Positions 45,457 to 55,700 of a DNA stretch of 64,000 bases are shown here, piece after piece. Numbering within the stretch: position 1 is the stretch's first letter; every line of letters begins with the position of its first letter. Source of the DNA: Xanthobacteraceae bacterium (GTDB taxonomy: Bacteria; Pseudomonadota; Alphaproteobacteria; Rhizobiales; Xanthobacteraceae); the NCBI GenBank assembly GCA_022841625.1, contig JALHRD010000028.1, positions 1 through 64,000 on the forward strand, given 5' to 3'. The position numbers and the translations under genes were made by a program. Below the pieces are notes generated by a model. It worked only from the letters and a program-made list of their open reading frames with translations, did not search any database and was not told the DNA's origin.

Positions 45457-46014
45457 CTACTTGCACTCCTGCGCGACGCGATCCATCGACTGGCTGAGAC
45501 CCTTGAGCGAATAGGTATCGGTCGACTGCGTGCCACGGCTTGAGGTGCCTTTAACAACCAGCTCGGCACCCTTGCGCATGGCATCTATCAAACGCGCTTC
45601 CTCGGCGACATTCTTGATCCAGGCGCCGTCGTTTTGGGTGTACATCGGAAATTTGATCGTTCCGACCTCGGCGGTCGCGTCCGAGGCTTTCTGAAATGGA
45701 TAGCCGACAATGACCGAGATCTCGTTGCGCACATTCTCCGACGGACGCGTTGAAATAAAGATGTAAGCCGGATCGCGGTTGCGGCCAGCCGGCGTGGTGG
45801 TGGACGATTTCGGCTTGGCCAGCGAAAAGCAGACCTTCTTGCCTTCCGGCGTGGCGGTGTAGGCGCCCCAATCCGCATATTGACCAAGCAATTTCGGTTG
45901 AGCGGCGGCCTCGGCTTTCGGCTTCGGCGCCGGCTTGCCCTGTTCCGCCAACGCAGCCGTCGACACCACAATTGCGGCGGCGAGAGCCATGAAGATTCGC
46001 GGTGAACGCTGCAT
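45457..46014 (-). CDS. IalB-like (invasion-associated locus B) secreted protein
   Basis: A 185-aa protein with a signal peptide (FMALAAAIVVSTAALA) and a Pro/Lys-rich linker, then a domain with DWGAYTATPEGKKVCFSLAKPK, NEISVIVGYPF and a C-terminal Cys in RVAQEC, typical of the IalB family of alphaproteobacterial periplasmic/outer-membrane proteins. ATG 46014 follows GGGA by nine bases; 46023 and 46095 are other possible starts. Function is poorly understood; the name comes from Bartonella invasion studies. Confidence 0.8.
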   Translation of the reverse strand: MQRSPRIFMALAAAIVVSTAALAEQGKPAPKPKAEAAAQPKLLGQYADWGAYTATPEGKKVCFSLAKPKSSTTTPAGRNRDPAYIFISTRPSENVRNEISVIVGYPFQKASDATAEVGTIKFPMYTQNDGAWIKNVAEEARLIDAMRKGAELVVKGTSSRGTQSTDTYSLKGLSQSMDRVAQECK

Positions 46015-46194
46015 CGACGGCATTCCCATGGTTTGGGCGCAACTCCAATTTAAGCACCAAATAGTTAGTGAATTTGCCAATGCCAAGGCACCCATCCCGC
46101 CATTGCCAGCTCCGAACCACGCATGGGCCCCTCGAAAATCATATCCGATTCGCCCGACCGGACGCCCGCGCGTTGCACAATGTCAGAGGCGCGG

Positions 46195-47871
46195 TCAGAG
46201 GCGCGCCAGCCGATCTCGTGCAGCCGCAATCGCGCCATCCCAATCCCCCGGCCTGACTTGCCGGAACAAGCGCGCAGTCGGATACCAAGGCGAATCCTCG
46301 CGATCGAGCAACCAGCGCCAGTCCGGCTGATACGGCAGCAGCACCCAAACCGGCCGGCCCAAGGCACCAGCAAGATGCACAACCGATGTATCGACCGAAA
46401 TCACCAGATCGGCGAGCGCCATCACCGCGGCGGTGTCCTCAAAATCGGCCAATGCGTCGCCGACATGCATGACATTGGGCAGGCGCGCGAGCGCTTCAAC
46501 ATCGCCCGCGCGAAATTCGTGCTGAATGCTCACAAAGCTGCCCGGCCCCGCCGCAAACAGCGGCGCGAGCCGCGCCAACGCAATCGAGCGATTGCGGTCA
46601 TTGGCGTGATCCGCATTGCCGGCCCACGCAACCGCAATCCGTGGCGCGGGCAGCGCTGCGAGCTTGTCGCGCCACTTGGCGACGCGCGCCTCACTGGCAG
46701 TGAGATACGGCACATTGGCGGGAATGGTCGCGGCGTCGGTGCGTAGCGCCAGTGGCAGGCTGCCTGCCGGACAATGCACATCATAGGCCGGCGGCGCGGT
46801 GCCACGGCCCACCACGGCTGACACGCCGTCAAGACGCGCCAGCAATGCGACCAGTTCAGACTGCACCTCCATGACGACCCTGGCGCCACCACGTGCGAGT
46901 TGCGGCGCGTAGCGTGCAAATTGAATGGTGTCGCCCAATCCTTGCTCGGCGTAGACAAGAATGGTCTTGCGCGCCAGCGGATATTCGCCAAGCCACAGTG
47001 GTTTGCCGAAGCTGCGCCGGCGCGGCATGCCGGGGCGCAGCCAGCGCGCCTCGTACTTCTCGAAACCTCGGCGGTAGTCGCCCAATGTCAGCAGCGACAG
47101 GCTCTCGTTATGCCGAACGTCGGCATTGCGCTTGTCGGCGACCGGCACCCGGCCAAATTCCGCAAGCGCCTCCTGATGGCGGTTGCGCGCAGCCAGCGCG
47201 GTGCCCCGGCCGATGCGCGCCTTGGTGTAGTCGGCGCGCAGCGCCAGCGCGCGGTCATAGGCCGCGATCGCGTCTTCGAGACGACCAAGGCTCACGAGCA
47301 CTTCGCCACGATTGACCAGCGTCTCGGGATGCGAGGGTTGCGCCATCAGCAGCGCATCGTAATGCGCAAGCGCTTCCTCGAACCGGCCGAGCCGCGCCAG
47401 CGCATTGCCGAGATTCGCGCGCGCGCCGAGAAAGCGCGGCTCCAGCATCACCACTCGTTCAAACGCCGCGGCGGCGTCCGCCACGCGATTGAGCTTGAGC
47501 AGCACGTGACCCCGGATATTGATGGTATCGAAGCTATCGGGCGCAATCGCCAGCGATCGGTCGAGCGACGCCATCGCCTCATCGTCGCGGTTGAGCGCGG
47601 ACAGCGCCCGGCCGAGATTGGCAAGGACCGGCGCGGCGGCGGGATTAAGCTTGAGCGCCTTGGCGAGCAAGAGCTGCGCGGCGGCGGCCTTGCCGGCATC
47701 GAGCTTCACGAGGCCGGCGAGATGCAGCGCGTCAAACCAATCCGGCGCGGCCTTAAGCACCCGCGAACAAATCTTGTCGGCGTCCTCCAGCCGGCCCTGC
47801 CGGTAGTGACCGGCGGCTTCGTCCACCGCGCGGGCGAGGGCTTCCGGCGATCGCAAATCGGGACCGGCCAT
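46195..47871 (-). CDS. TPR-repeat protein with GT-B glycosyltransferase C-terminal domain
   Basis: A 558-aa protein. The first half (about 10-280) is a run of TPR helices such as AALLLAKALKLNPAAAPVLANLGRALSALNRDDEAMASLDRSL. The second half has RKTILVYAEQGLGDTIQFARYAP near 300 and SVDTSVVHLAGALGRPVWVLLP near 490, resembling glycosyltransferase family 9 heptosyltransferases and O-GlcNAc-type TPR fusions. ATG 47871 is chosen; a TTG at 47883 is in frame. It follows the YkvA-like gene closely and may modify a surface protein or glycan. Acceptor unknown. Confidence 0.85.
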   Translation of the reverse strand: MAGPDLRSPEALARAVDEAAGHYRQGRLEDADKICSRVLKAAPDWFDALHLAGLVKLDAGKAAAAQLLLAKALKLNPAAAPVLANLGRALSALNRDDEAMASLDRSLAIAPDSFDTINIRGHVLLKLNRVADAAAAFERVVMLEPRFLGARANLGNALARLGRFEEALAHYDALLMAQPSHPETLVNRGEVLVSLGRLEDAIAAYDRALALRADYTKARIGRGTALAARNRHQEALAEFGRVPVADKRNADVRHNESLSLLTLGDYRRGFEKYEARWLRPGMPRRRSFGKPLWLGEYPLARKTILVYAEQGLGDTIQFARYAPQLARGGARVVMEVQSELVALLARLDGVSAVVGRGTAPPAYDVHCPAGSLPLALRTDAATIPANVPYLTASEARVAKWRDKLAALPAPRIAVAWAGNADHANDRNRSIALARLAPLFAAGPGSFVSIQHEFRAGDVEALARLPNVMHVGDALADFEDTAAVMALADLVISVDTSVVHLAGALGRPVWVLLPYQPDWRWLLDREDSPWYPTARLFRQVRPGDWDGAIAAARDRLARL

Positions 47872-47883
47872 GGATCGCAACAA

Positions 47884-48246
47884 CTAACCGATATCGCTGA
47901 GATTGCGCGCCAGCGCCCGGCGCGCCGCTTCATAGTGCTCGTCGCGGATATGCCCGGACACCATGCGCAACGCCGTAACCAGCACCAACGCGTCGTCGGT
48001 ATAGCCAAGCATCGGCAGAATATCGGGCATCGCATCGACCGGCAGCACGAAATAGGCCAGCGCGCCAAACAGCGCCGCCTTGACCTGCGCTGGCGTCTGG
48101 CGATCGAAGGCGCAGTAATAGGCCGCTAACAAATCCTGCGAAAATGGCAGCGTGGCAGCGATGCGCTTCGCCTTTGGCCAGAAGCCCTGGCGCACGCGCT
48201 GTTCATCGCGCTGCAAGCCAGCCCAGGCCGTTGAATGTCCGAACAT
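47884..48246 (-). CDS. YkvA-like (DUF1232) small membrane protein
   Basis: A 120-aa protein from ATG 48246 after GGGAGG. It contains the DUF1232 helix pair AALFGALAYFVLPVDAMPDILPMLGYTDDALVLVTALRMV, an SDPID/DAMPD-type turn between two hydrophobic helices. Function unknown. The frame is open to 48324, but that would overlap phhB. It is followed by the TPR glycosyltransferase on the same strand. Confidence 0.8.
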   Translation of the reverse strand: MFGHSTAWAGLQRDEQRVRQGFWPKAKRIAATLPFSQDLLAAYYCAFDRQTPAQVKAALFGALAYFVLPVDAMPDILPMLGYTDDALVLVTALRMVSGHIRDEHYEAARRALARNLSDIG

Positions 48247-48320
48247 CCGCAATCCTCCCGGCCACTGGCCTTCAAATGGCCGTTCGGCCCTCGATATGCA
48301 ACGGCAAAGACATCGCCGCC

Positions 48321-48614
48321 TCACCCGCCGGCCAGCGCGTTCATCGCCTCGGCCAGCTTAATGTCGCGTTCGGTCAGGCCGCCGGCGTCATGCGTCGACA
48401 GCCTGACGTCCACGGTCTTGTAAACGTTGAACCATTCCGGATGGTGATCCATCTTCTCGGCCACCAGAGCCGCGCGCGTCATGAAGCCAAACGCCTGGTT
48501 GAAATCTTTGAATACGAATTTCTTGGTAATAGCGTCGCGGCCTTGCACCTCGCTCCAGCCGGCAAGCTTGGCGAGCGCGCTCTTGCGGGCGTCGGCGGTC
48601 AGTTTCTGGGCCAT
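48321..48614 (-). CDS. phhB: Pterin-4a-carbinolamine dehydratase
   Basis: A 97-aa PCD/DCoH family enzyme that dehydrates 4a-hydroxytetrahydrobiopterin formed by aromatic amino acid hydroxylases. The conserved active-site run [29 protein letters not shown] is intact, including paired His and the later His. ATG 48614 follows TGGAGG; the longer frame to 48683 adds no conserved sequence. No phenylalanine hydroxylase gene is in the window. Confidence 0.93.
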   Translation of the reverse strand: MAQKLTADARKSALAKLAGWSEVQGRDAITKKFVFKDFNQAFGFMTRAALVAEKMDHHPEWFNVYKTVDVRLSTHDAGGLTERDIKLAEAMNALAGG

Positions 48615-48730
48615 GGTCGACCTCCAATCGGGCGATGACGCCGACTTAAATGCAGGCGCCACTCGCAACGACACATATCGCACCTAGATTATAGAAGTAA
48701 TCCCGCTCCTGCGAGAATCGGAGAGTTGCT

Positions 48731-49849
48731 ATGTCCTGGTCGCTGTCGATCGGCCGCATCGCGGGTACCGATATCCGCCTGCATATCACCTTCATTTTGT
48801 TCCTGGCCTGGATATTCGGCGCCAACTGGGCGGCTGGAGGAGCGTCGCAGGCCTGGGACGGCCTTGCCTTCATGGTCCTGCTGTTCGCCTGCGTGGTGGC
48901 ACACGAGTTCGGCCACATCTTTGCCGCACGCTTTTTTGGAATTGCGACGCCTGACGTAACGCTGCTGCCGATCGGCGGGCTCGCGCGCCTTGAGCGGATT
49001 TCGGAGGAACCGCGCGAAGAATTCGCGATCGCCATCGCCGGGCCGCTGGTGAATGTCGCGATCGCCTTGATCCTGGTGCTATTCTTCGGCGCACGCCCCG
49101 ACCTCGGCGCGCTAACCACCATCGACAGCACGAAAGTCGCAATGGTCGACCGGCTCGCGATGGTCAACCTGTTCCTGGTGCTGTTCAACCTGATTCCGGC
49201 CTTTCCCATGGATGGCGGCCGGGTGTTACGCGCGCTGTTGGCGACCCGGCTGGGCTATGCCCGCGCCACCGAAATCGCCGCCGTCATCGGTCAGGGATTT
49301 GCCTTCGCACTCGGCTTCATCGGACTGTTTTCGAACATCATGCTGATCTTTATCGCGATCTTCGTCTATCTCGCGGCGTCCTCGGAAGCGCATTTCGTCG
49401 CCATTCGATCGATGGCGCATGGCGTGCCCGTGAGCGCGGCGATGATGACACAATACGCGACCCTCACACCCGATGCTGATGTCGAACAGGCCGTGGAGTT
49501 GCTGCTGCGAACCAGCCAGGGCGAATTCCCGGTGATCGACGATGCCGGCCGTCCCGTGGGTCTGCTCGGTCGCGCCGATATTGTCCGCGCACTCAAGGAG
49601 CGCGGTCCCAATGCCCGGGTCGCCGATGCCATGACCACCGCGATTCCAACCATCGGGAATCGCTATCATCTCGAGGACGCATTTCGCATGCTGCAGGAGA
49701 AGGCGACACCGGCGGTTGCCGTCATCGATGCCGCCGGACGGCTGGTCGGCCTGATCACCCCCGAGACCGTTGGCGAGATGATGATGCTGCGCGAAGCGCT
49801 GCCTAAAGGCGCGAGTTTCGGACCTTGGGGGCCGATTGTGCGTACCTAA
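48731..49849 (+). CDS. Site-2 protease family membrane metalloprotease with CBS domains
   Basis: A 372-aa intramembrane zinc metalloprotease (M50). The zinc motif HEFGH is at 58-62 and the third ligand Asp lies in NLIPAFPMDGGR (near 158-169). Hydrophobic helices surround these sites. Two CBS domains occupy about 235-355 and may sense adenine nucleotides. ATG 48731 follows GGAGAG. Family members cleave membrane-bound substrates such as anti-sigma factors; the substrate here is unknown. It is divergent from phhB. Confidence 0.92.
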   Translation: MSWSLSIGRIAGTDIRLHITFILFLAWIFGANWAAGGASQAWDGLAFMVLLFACVVAHEFGHIFAARFFGIATPDVTLLPIGGLARLERISEEPREEFAIAIAGPLVNVAIALILVLFFGARPDLGALTTIDSTKVAMVDRLAMVNLFLVLFNLIPAFPMDGGRVLRALLATRLGYARATEIAAVIGQGFAFALGFIGLFSNIMLIFIAIFVYLAASSEAHFVAIRSMAHGVPVSAAMMTQYATLTPDADVEQAVELLLRTSQGEFPVIDDAGRPVGLLGRADIVRALKERGPNARVADAMTTAIPTIGNRYHLEDAFRMLQEKATPAVAVIDAAGRLVGLITPETVGEMMMLREALPKGASFGPWGPIVRT

Positions 49850-49996
49850 GATTAATCAAAACGGCTTGAGTCCGTTGCTTTTTCGTTCGCGATGACTATG
49901 TTGCGCGCAAAACGCGGGGCTTAGCCGCGCGATTTCAGCACAAATGGCTGCGTATTTACTGAGCCACCAGCTCGTGGCACCGATTCGGATATAGCA

Positions 49997-51823
49997 ATGA
50001 ATCTGCGCAATATCGCCATCATCGCCCATGTCGACCATGGCAAAACCACGCTGGTCGACCGCCTGTTGCAACAGGCCGGCTCGTTTCGTGAGAATCAGAA
50101 GGTCGCCGAGCGCGCGATGGATTCCAACGATCTCGAGCGCGAGCGCGGCATCACCATTCTTGCCAAGGCCACCTCGATTCTCTGGCAAGACACCCGTATC
50201 AACATTGTCGATACTCCCGGCCACGCCGATTTCGGCGGCGAGGTCGAGCGCATTCTTAACATGGTGGATGGCGCATTGGTGCTGGTCGATGCCGCCGAAG
50301 GCCCCCTGCCGCAAACCAAATTCGTGGTGTCGAAAGCGCTGCGGATGGGCCTCAAACCGATTGTCGTGATCAACAAGGTCGATCGCGCCGACGCGCGCCC
50401 AATCGAGGTGGTCAACGAAGTATTCGACCTGTTTGCGGCACTCGACGCCACCGACGAGCAGCTCGACTTCCCGATTCTCTACGGCTCGGCCAAACAAGGC
50501 TGGATGGCGGAAAAGCTTGAAGGCCCCAAGGACCGGGGCATGAAGCCGCTGTTTGAACTGGTGCTGAAACATGTCGGTGCGCCGCACGTCGAGCCCGGCC
50601 CGTTCCGCCTACTCGGTACCATCCTCGAAGCCAATCCTTATCTCGGACGCATCATCACTGGCCGGATCACCTCCGGCTCAATCAAGCCAAACCAGTCCGT
50701 AAAGGTGCTCGACCACGAGGGCCGGCAGATTGAAGCCGGACGCGTCACCAAAGTGCTGGCCTTCCGAGGGCTCGAGCGCGTGCCGGTGGACGAAGCGGAA
50801 GCCGGCGACATTGTTGCCATTGCCGGCCTGCCGGAAGCCACCGTGGCCCACACCATTTGCGATCCCGAGGTCGCAACGCCGATCCCAGCGCAGCCGATCG
50901 ATCCGCCGACGCTGGCGATGACGTTCCGCGTGAACGACTCTCCGCTCGCCGGCACCGAAGGCAGCAAGGTCACCGGCCGCATGATCCGCGACCGTCTGCT
51001 GCGCGAATCGGAAGGCAATGTGGCGCTGCGCGTGCGCGAATCCGACGACAAGGATTCGATGGAGGTCGCCGGCCGCGGCGAGCTTCAACTCGGCATCCTG
51101 ATCGAGACCATGCGGCGCGAGGGCTTCGAATTGTCGGTGTCGCGCCCGAAGGTTCTGCTTCGCCGCAATGCTGCCGGCGATCTCGAAGAACCGATCGAGG
51201 AAGTCGTGATCGACGTCGACGAGATTCATTCCGGCGTGGTCGTGCAGAAGATGTCGGAGCGCAAGGCCGAGATGATCGAGATGCGGCCGTCGGGCGGTGG
51301 ACGCGTGCGGCTGGTGTTTTATGCCCCGACCCGTGGGCTAATCGGCTACCAGGGCGAGCTGCTGACCGACACCCGCGGCACCGCCATCATGAATCGGCTG
51401 TTCCATGCCTATGCCCCATTCAAGGGCGACATCGCCGGCCGGCGTAACGGCGTGCTGATTTCCAACGAGCAGGGCGAGGCCGTGGCCTATGCGATGTGGA
51501 AGCTTGAAGACCGCGGCCCGATGATGATCGAGCCCGGCTGGAAGGTCTATCGCGGCATGATTGTTGGCGAACACACGCGCGACAACGATCTCGAAATCAA
51601 CGTGCTCAAAGGCAAGCAGCTCACCAACATCCGCACCACATCAAAGGACGAGGCCGTGCGTCTCACGCCGCCGATCCGCATGACACTGGAAAAGGCGCTG
51701 GCCTATATCGAGGATGACGAATTGGTCGAGGTGACGCCGAAGTCGATCCGCCTGCGCAAAAAGCTCCTCGACCCGAACGATCGCAAGCGCAACGAGCGGC
51801 GCAAGGAAACCGAGCAGGTATAA
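49997..51823 (+). CDS. typA: Ribosome-associated GTPase TypA/BipA
   Basis: A 608-aa translational GTPase that binds the ribosome and acts in stress and cold growth and in large-subunit assembly. G1 is [10 protein letters not shown] (10-19), switch RGITILAK, G3 [11 protein letters not shown]4 NKVDRAD. Domain 2 and the EF-G-like domains follow, then the BipA-specific C-terminal domain with [19 protein letters not shown]. Full length for the family. Confidence 0.97.
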   Translation: MNLRNIAIIAHVDHGKTTLVDRLLQQAGSFRENQKVAERAMDSNDLERERGITILAKATSILWQDTRINIVDTPGHADFGGEVERILNMVDGALVLVDAAEGPLPQTKFVVSKALRMGLKPIVVINKVDRADARPIEVVNEVFDLFAALDATDEQLDFPILYGSAKQGWMAEKLEGPKDRGMKPLFELVLKHVGAPHVEPGPFRLLGTILEANPYLGRIITGRITSGSIKPNQSVKVLDHEGRQIEAGRVTKVLAFRGLERVPVDEAEAGDIVAIAGLPEATVAHTICDPEVATPIPAQPIDPPTLAMTFRVNDSPLAGTEGSKVTGRMIRDRLLRESEGNVALRVRESDDKDSMEVAGRGELQLGILIETMRREGFELSVSRPKVLLRRNAAGDLEEPIEEVVIDVDEIHSGVVVQKMSERKAEMIEMRPSGGGRVRLVFYAPTRGLIGYQGELLTDTRGTAIMNRLFHAYAPFKGDIAGRRNGVLISNEQGEAVAYAMWKLEDRGPMMIEPGWKVYRGMIVGEHTRDNDLEINVLKGKQLTNIRTTSKDEAVRLTPPIRMTLEKALAYIEDDELVEVTPKSIRLRKKLLDPNDRKRNERRKETEQV

Positions 51824-52155
51824 GCGCGCCGGCGCGTGCTCCGGCATTCCGGATACACGCCAAAGCCGCCGGACCCGACAATGATTCGGGCGGCAGTCCG
51901 CCCGCAAATCATTGCGCGCACCGATCCTCTTAGACAGCGCCGAGCCGGTCAATTCGGGCTGTGCACGTCTATTACAATAATTTCGTTTTCAAGCGTTGCC
52001 TTGCTGCAACACCCTGCCAGACAGCGATTCCATCTGGTTTTTTCTGTGCTTCGCAGCGGCATTGCAGTTTTGCATCGGGCTCCGAATCCACATGATTAAC
52101 GTCTTGTTAAACAAAGGGCTTGAAGGGCCGCGAAGTGCTTGATTGAATCCACGCC
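51824..52155. other. 332-bp intergenic region after typA
   Basis: No gene seen. Just after the stop is a GC palindrome (51826-51838) without a T run. A short inverted repeat TTAAC-N5-GTTAA lies at 52096-52110, in an AT-richer zone suitable for the promoter of the GNAT gene. Confidence 0.4.
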
Positions 52156-52677
52156 ATGACCACAACACTGATCGAGGTACGACGCGCCAAGCCATCGGAT
52201 GCCCCGGCAATCGCCGGGACCCATGATGACGCTTGGCGGGCCGCCTACCAGGGCATCATCCCGGGGGCCGAGCTTGAGAAGCTAATCAACCGCCGCGGGC
52301 CGGACTGGTGGGATAGCGCCATCCGCAAGGGCAGCCGCGTTTCCCTTTTGGCATTTGGCAGCACCGTCGCTGGCTATGCCAATTACGGTCGTAACCGCGC
52401 GCGCAGTCTGTACTACGACGGGGAGATCTACGAGCTCTACCTGCGGCCGGAATTTCAGGGACTTGGCTTTGGCCGCAAGCTGTTCGCGGCCGCGCGCCGC
52501 GACCTCACCCAAAGCGGTATGCAGAGCCTCGTGGTCTGGGCGCTATCGGACAACGATCCCGCCGTCGAGTTCTACCGTTCGCTGGGCGGTCGCGCGGTCG
52601 CCCGATCGTCCGAGCGGTTTGGCACCAAGGTGCTCGACAAGGTTGCCTACGCCTGGAACGGCAACGGCCGCGACTAA
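52156..52677 (+). CDS. GNAT-family N-acetyltransferase
   Basis: A 173-aa acetyl-CoA-dependent transferase. IRRAKPSDAPAIAGTHDDAWRAAYQGI at the N terminus resembles RimI-type members; IYELYLRPEFQGLGFGRKLFAAA (about 93-115) is motif A with the pyrophosphate loop QGLGFG; ALSDNDPAVEFYRSLGG (about 130-147) is motif B. The acceptor is unknown. Confidence 0.93.
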   Translation: MTTTLIEVRRAKPSDAPAIAGTHDDAWRAAYQGIIPGAELEKLINRRGPDWWDSAIRKGSRVSLLAFGSTVAGYANYGRNRARSLYYDGEIYELYLRPEFQGLGFGRKLFAAARRDLTQSGMQSLVVWALSDNDPAVEFYRSLGGRAVARSSERFGTKVLDKVAYAWNGNGRD

Positions 52678-52709
52678 TCCCATCAGCAGGGCTGTGACGA
52701 CGACGCCGG

Positions 52710-53627
52710 TCAGTCGCGCAAGCGATCGTCTGACGTTGACCGATTAAAGTCGGGCGTTGGCAGGCCAGCCTGCATACACGCCGCGCGAACCGTATTGGCG
52801 AGCAAGCACGAAATCGTCATCGGGCCGACACCGCCCGGCACTGGCGTGATCGCGCCTGCGATCTCGGAGACTTCCGAGAAAGCGACGTCGCCGACCAGCT
52901 TCGATTTACCGGCTTGGCCGGGCACCCGCGTAATGCCCACGTCAATCACAGTCGCGCCAGGCTTGATCCAATCCTTACGCACTATTTCCGGCCGGCCAAC
53001 CGCGGCGAACACCAGATCGGCGCGCCGGCACACCGCGGCAAGATCCTGGGTCTTCGAATGCGCGACCGTCACGGTGGCATTCTCAGCCAGCAGCAAGAGC
53101 GCAAGCGGTTTACCGACGATGTTGGAACGGCCGATAATCACGGCATCGAGGCCTTCAAGCGATGGCCGCACCGCCTTGGCAAGAATAACGCAACCGAGCG
53201 GCGTGCATGGCGCAAGGGCCGGTAGACCCGCCGCCAACCGCCCCAAATTGAGCGGGTGAAATCCATCGACGTCCTTGGCTGGATCGATGGTTGCGAGAAT
53301 TTTCTGCGCATCGATATGCGCCGGCAGCGGCAGCTGCACCAGAATGCCATGCACGACAGGATCGCGATTGAGCCGCCCCACCAATGTCAGCAGGTCAGCC
53401 TCGCTGACCGTCGCCGGCAAGCGGTGGTCAAACGAGCGCATGCCGCTACCGACCGTCGCCTTGGTCTTTGAGCCGACATAGACCTCACTCGCCGGATTGT
53501 TGCCAACCAAGACAACGGCCAGACCGGGCACCAGAGCGCGGTCGCGCGCCAAGCGGTGGGCCGCATCCGCAACCCGGCCGCGAAGCTCCGCCGCGATGGT
53601 CTTGCCGTCGATGATCTTGGCCGTCAT
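52710..53627 (-). CDS. folD: Methylenetetrahydrofolate dehydrogenase/cyclohydrolase
   Basis: A 305-aa bifunctional enzyme of one-carbon folate metabolism. The N-terminal catalytic part has [17 protein letters not shown] with the Tyr/Lys active-site region; [28 protein letters not shown] and the Rossmann motif [17 protein letters not shown] follow, and [16 protein letters not shown] near the C terminus. ATG 53627 begins the conserved start [12 protein letters not shown]; the longer frame to 53708 is not conserved. The last 10 or so residues form a polar tail. Confidence 0.97.
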   Translation of the reverse strand: MTAKIIDGKTIAAELRGRVADAAHRLARDRALVPGLAVVLVGNNPASEVYVGSKTKATVGSGMRSFDHRLPATVSEADLLTLVGRLNRDPVVHGILVQLPLPAHIDAQKILATIDPAKDVDGFHPLNLGRLAAGLPALAPCTPLGCVILAKAVRPSLEGLDAVIIGRSNIVGKPLALLLLAENATVTVAHSKTQDLAAVCRRADLVFAAVGRPEIVRKDWIKPGATVIDVGITRVPGQAGKSKLVGDVAFSEVSEIAGAITPVPGGVGPMTISCLLANTVRAACMQAGLPTPDFNRSTSDDRLRD

Positions 53628-53793
53628 GGACTTCACGCTCGATAACCAAACGATGAGCCTACCCGTCTGGGCAGATTCTCTCCAGCGCCACGGTCGGCGC
53701 AATGGCAAATCCAGCGATTTTAAGCCGCGCCAAGCGAGCCGCGGGCACGATGCCGCCTGCGGCTACCGCCCAGCGCCTCGCGGTCACCATCGG

Positions 53794-54084
53794 TCAGGGG
53801 ACGTTGGGCAGGATGTAAAGCTGGATCACGTAGCGGAAGAAAATGATGATGAAGATCAGGATCACCGGTGAGATATCGATACCGCCGAGATTGGGCATGA
53901 TATTGCGAATCGGCCGCAGGGCCGGCTCAGTGATGCGGTAAAGGAAGTCCGCAATGGCCGCCACGAACTGATTGCGCACGTTCACCACGTTGAACGCAAT
54001 CAGCCAGGACAGCACGGCCGCCGCCACCAGCAGATAGATGTAAAGCGACAATGCGAGGTCGATAACGTAAAACAGCGCGCGCAT
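53794..54084 (-). CDS. yggT: YggT-family membrane protein
   Basis: A 96-aa protein with two YggT hydrophobic hairpins, at about 5-30 and 65-92, and the family segment [29 protein letters not shown] between them. YggT proteins have been linked to cation and osmotic resistance and, by conserved gene neighbourhood, to cell division. It is next to folD on the same strand. Confidence 0.92.
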   Translation of the reverse strand: MRALFYVIDLALSLYIYLLVAAAVLSWLIAFNVVNVRNQFVAAIADFLYRITEPALRPIRNIMPNLGGIDISPVILIFIIIFFRYVIQLYILPNVP

Positions 54085-54101
54085 GGGTCCCCGTTCGCTG
54101 G

Positions 54102-54268
54102 CCAGTGCCGCCGATTTGAAGCTCCACCAGCGCTTGCGACAATGGCGGTTGGGAACGTCAAATCGAAAAGCGGCACTAGATTCATAGAGTTGCTAGTGCC
54201 CCTCGGTTTCCGAAGTTCGTGTCGGTGATTGTTGCGGCGTATCACGAATTTCGGAAACGGGGCACTAG
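54102..54268. repeat. Paired palindromic repeat (copy C)
   Basis: Same layout as copy A. The left unit, about 54102-54179, starts CCAGTGCC and ends GTCAAATC, AAA and GGCACTAG. A 13-nt linker (54180-54192) ends in TTG as in copy A. The right unit is 54193-54268, again 76 nt, CTAGTGCC to GGCACTAG, with an inner 18-bp stem (54204-54221 against 54243-54260) carrying two mismatches. The inner stem sequence differs from copy A while pairing and length are kept. Confidence 0.85.
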
Positions 54269-54338
54269 ATCGGCGTCCCCACATGTAGCCTTGCGGGCGA
54301 CCGCGAACAACCCGCCGCCCGGCCGCCTCCCCCGCTTA

Positions 54339-54367
54339 TTGACAGCCCGCAGGGGCGGCCCTAAATG
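54339..54367 (+). promoter_or_regulatory. Sigma-70-type promoter of tRNA-Ala
   Basis: TTGACA at 54339-54344, a 17-bp spacer, and TAAATG at 54362-54367. The -10 box is about 48 bp before the tRNA, leaving a short 5' leader. Confidence 0.65.
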
Positions 54368-54414
54368 GCCGCCAATACCCGCCGCGACCGGACCAGACCC
54401 GCCGCGCATCAATT

Positions 54415-54490
54415 GGGGCCGTAGCTCAGCTGGGAGAGCGCCTCGTTCGCAATGAGGAGGTCAGCGGTTCGATCCCGCTCGGCTCCACCA
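54415..54490 (+). tRNA. tRNA-Ala (anticodon CGC)
   Basis: A 76-nt cloverleaf with encoded CCA end. The acceptor stem GGGGCCG pairs with CGGCTCC and contains the G3:U70 pair that marks alanine tRNAs. D arm GCTC-AGCTGGGAGA-GCG, anticodon loop TTCGCAA with anticodon CGC, and T arm GCGGTTCGATCCCGC are all present. It reads codon GCG. Downstream is a decayed gene and a toxin-antitoxin pair, so this could be an island insertion point, but I see no repeat of the tRNA 3' end downstream. Confidence 0.97.
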
Positions 54491-54595
54491 AAATCCTCCG
54501 TAATCTGCCATTTGTCGCATTTTTTCGACTGGCGGATACACACGCGGATCGGTTTTTCGCTTGCCTTGAGCTTTTTTCCGACCGAATCGCTGCAT

Positions 54596-55700
54596 ATGCA
54601 CCACGCCGCCGAAAGGAGGCGAGCTACGGGCCCCATTGTGCTCTTCGACAAGTCTTTCATTGAAATGCTCAACCTCGATGAGGCCGCGTTGTTTGACACG
54701 CTATACTCAACGGTCATCTGTCCGATTTTCTATACTGAGGTCCTCGCTGATCTGTCGAAAGAACCACCGGGTGAACGGTCGGTAGAACGGATCGTTGCGG
54801 ACGTAGCGCGCAAACGCCAATCCTGCACGCGAGCCCGAACTTGTCACATTCCATGATCTGTATGGGCGAGTTGTTGGGTTACCCGACTGAAATGCGGCGC
54901 ATACCGGTAATCGCGAGCGGCAAGCCAGTTCGCCAAGGCGACAAGGTCCGTATGATTTTTGATATAATGAGCGAGGCCAAGGCATTTGACCGCTGGCAGC
55001 GCGAAAAGTTCTATGAACTTGAGCGCGACTTTGCGTCCCGATGGCGCGCACAGTTGATGGCAGCAAAACACGCCGACATGGCGAAACTGGTCAAGGCTGC
55101 ACTCAAGATCAGCGATTCCCCAAAGACCATAAACGATGCCTTAGCTATCGCGAAAAAGTTTTTCAAGGAAGCGGCCAGCGTTTCGCAACGCTGAAAACCG
55201 CCCCGCTGTTTCTCACTGACAAGCAGTATTTCGTGTCGGGTGACGAGTTGAAGAAAGACCTACAGGCGCTTGATGCGCACTGCTCCGCTTTGCCGGAGGA
55301 AGAAAAGGCCCAAGGTCTTTACCGTATTGCTTCAAGACCGCCAGACGATGATGTTTTCCTCACGACGCGAATCTGGAAGCGGTTCAGAATGGACGTCGAG
55401 AAACGAGAACCGTTCGATCACAACAAAAACAAAGAGGCGAACGATCGCATCCTCGCCGAACTAAAGAAAATGGTTGATGCAGCGAAAGCGCCGCAAGCTG
55501 GCAATTTCGCGCCGCGTGAGTTGGAGAACCCTGATGCGATTTCCGATCGAGCGGATGGTCCCTCTGCGACGCGGAAAGTGGCGTCTGATGCCGTCGGGTA
55601 TTGGGGCGGACGCTTCATAGCAGGTGCAACTTTTGTGTATGGTAGGGAATGGCCCGGAGCAGTGCACCGGGACCAATCGCCGCGTAAAGTCCGATCATGA
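54596..55700 (+). pseudogene. PIN-like domain protein broken by two frameshifts
   Basis: Three consecutive frames spell one protein. Frame 1 (from ATG 54596): GPIVLFDKSFIEMLNLDEAA, resembling uncharacterised PIN-like proteins. At 54811-54813 (AAA) one missing base moves reading to TPILHASPNLSHSMICMGELLG. Near 55155-55165 (runs of A and T) another missing base moves reading to QGSGQRFATLKTAPLFLTDKQYF, ending at 55700. Each break is repaired by adding one base to a homopolymer. Genuine decay and homopolymer sequencing error cannot be separated here. If intact it would be about 367 aa, possibly a PIN-type nuclease. Confidence 0.65.

Noticed and set aside
46900-48129. 409-codon forward open frame
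   Set aside because: Antisense to the TPR-glycosyltransferase and YkvA-like genes, with no recognisable domain.
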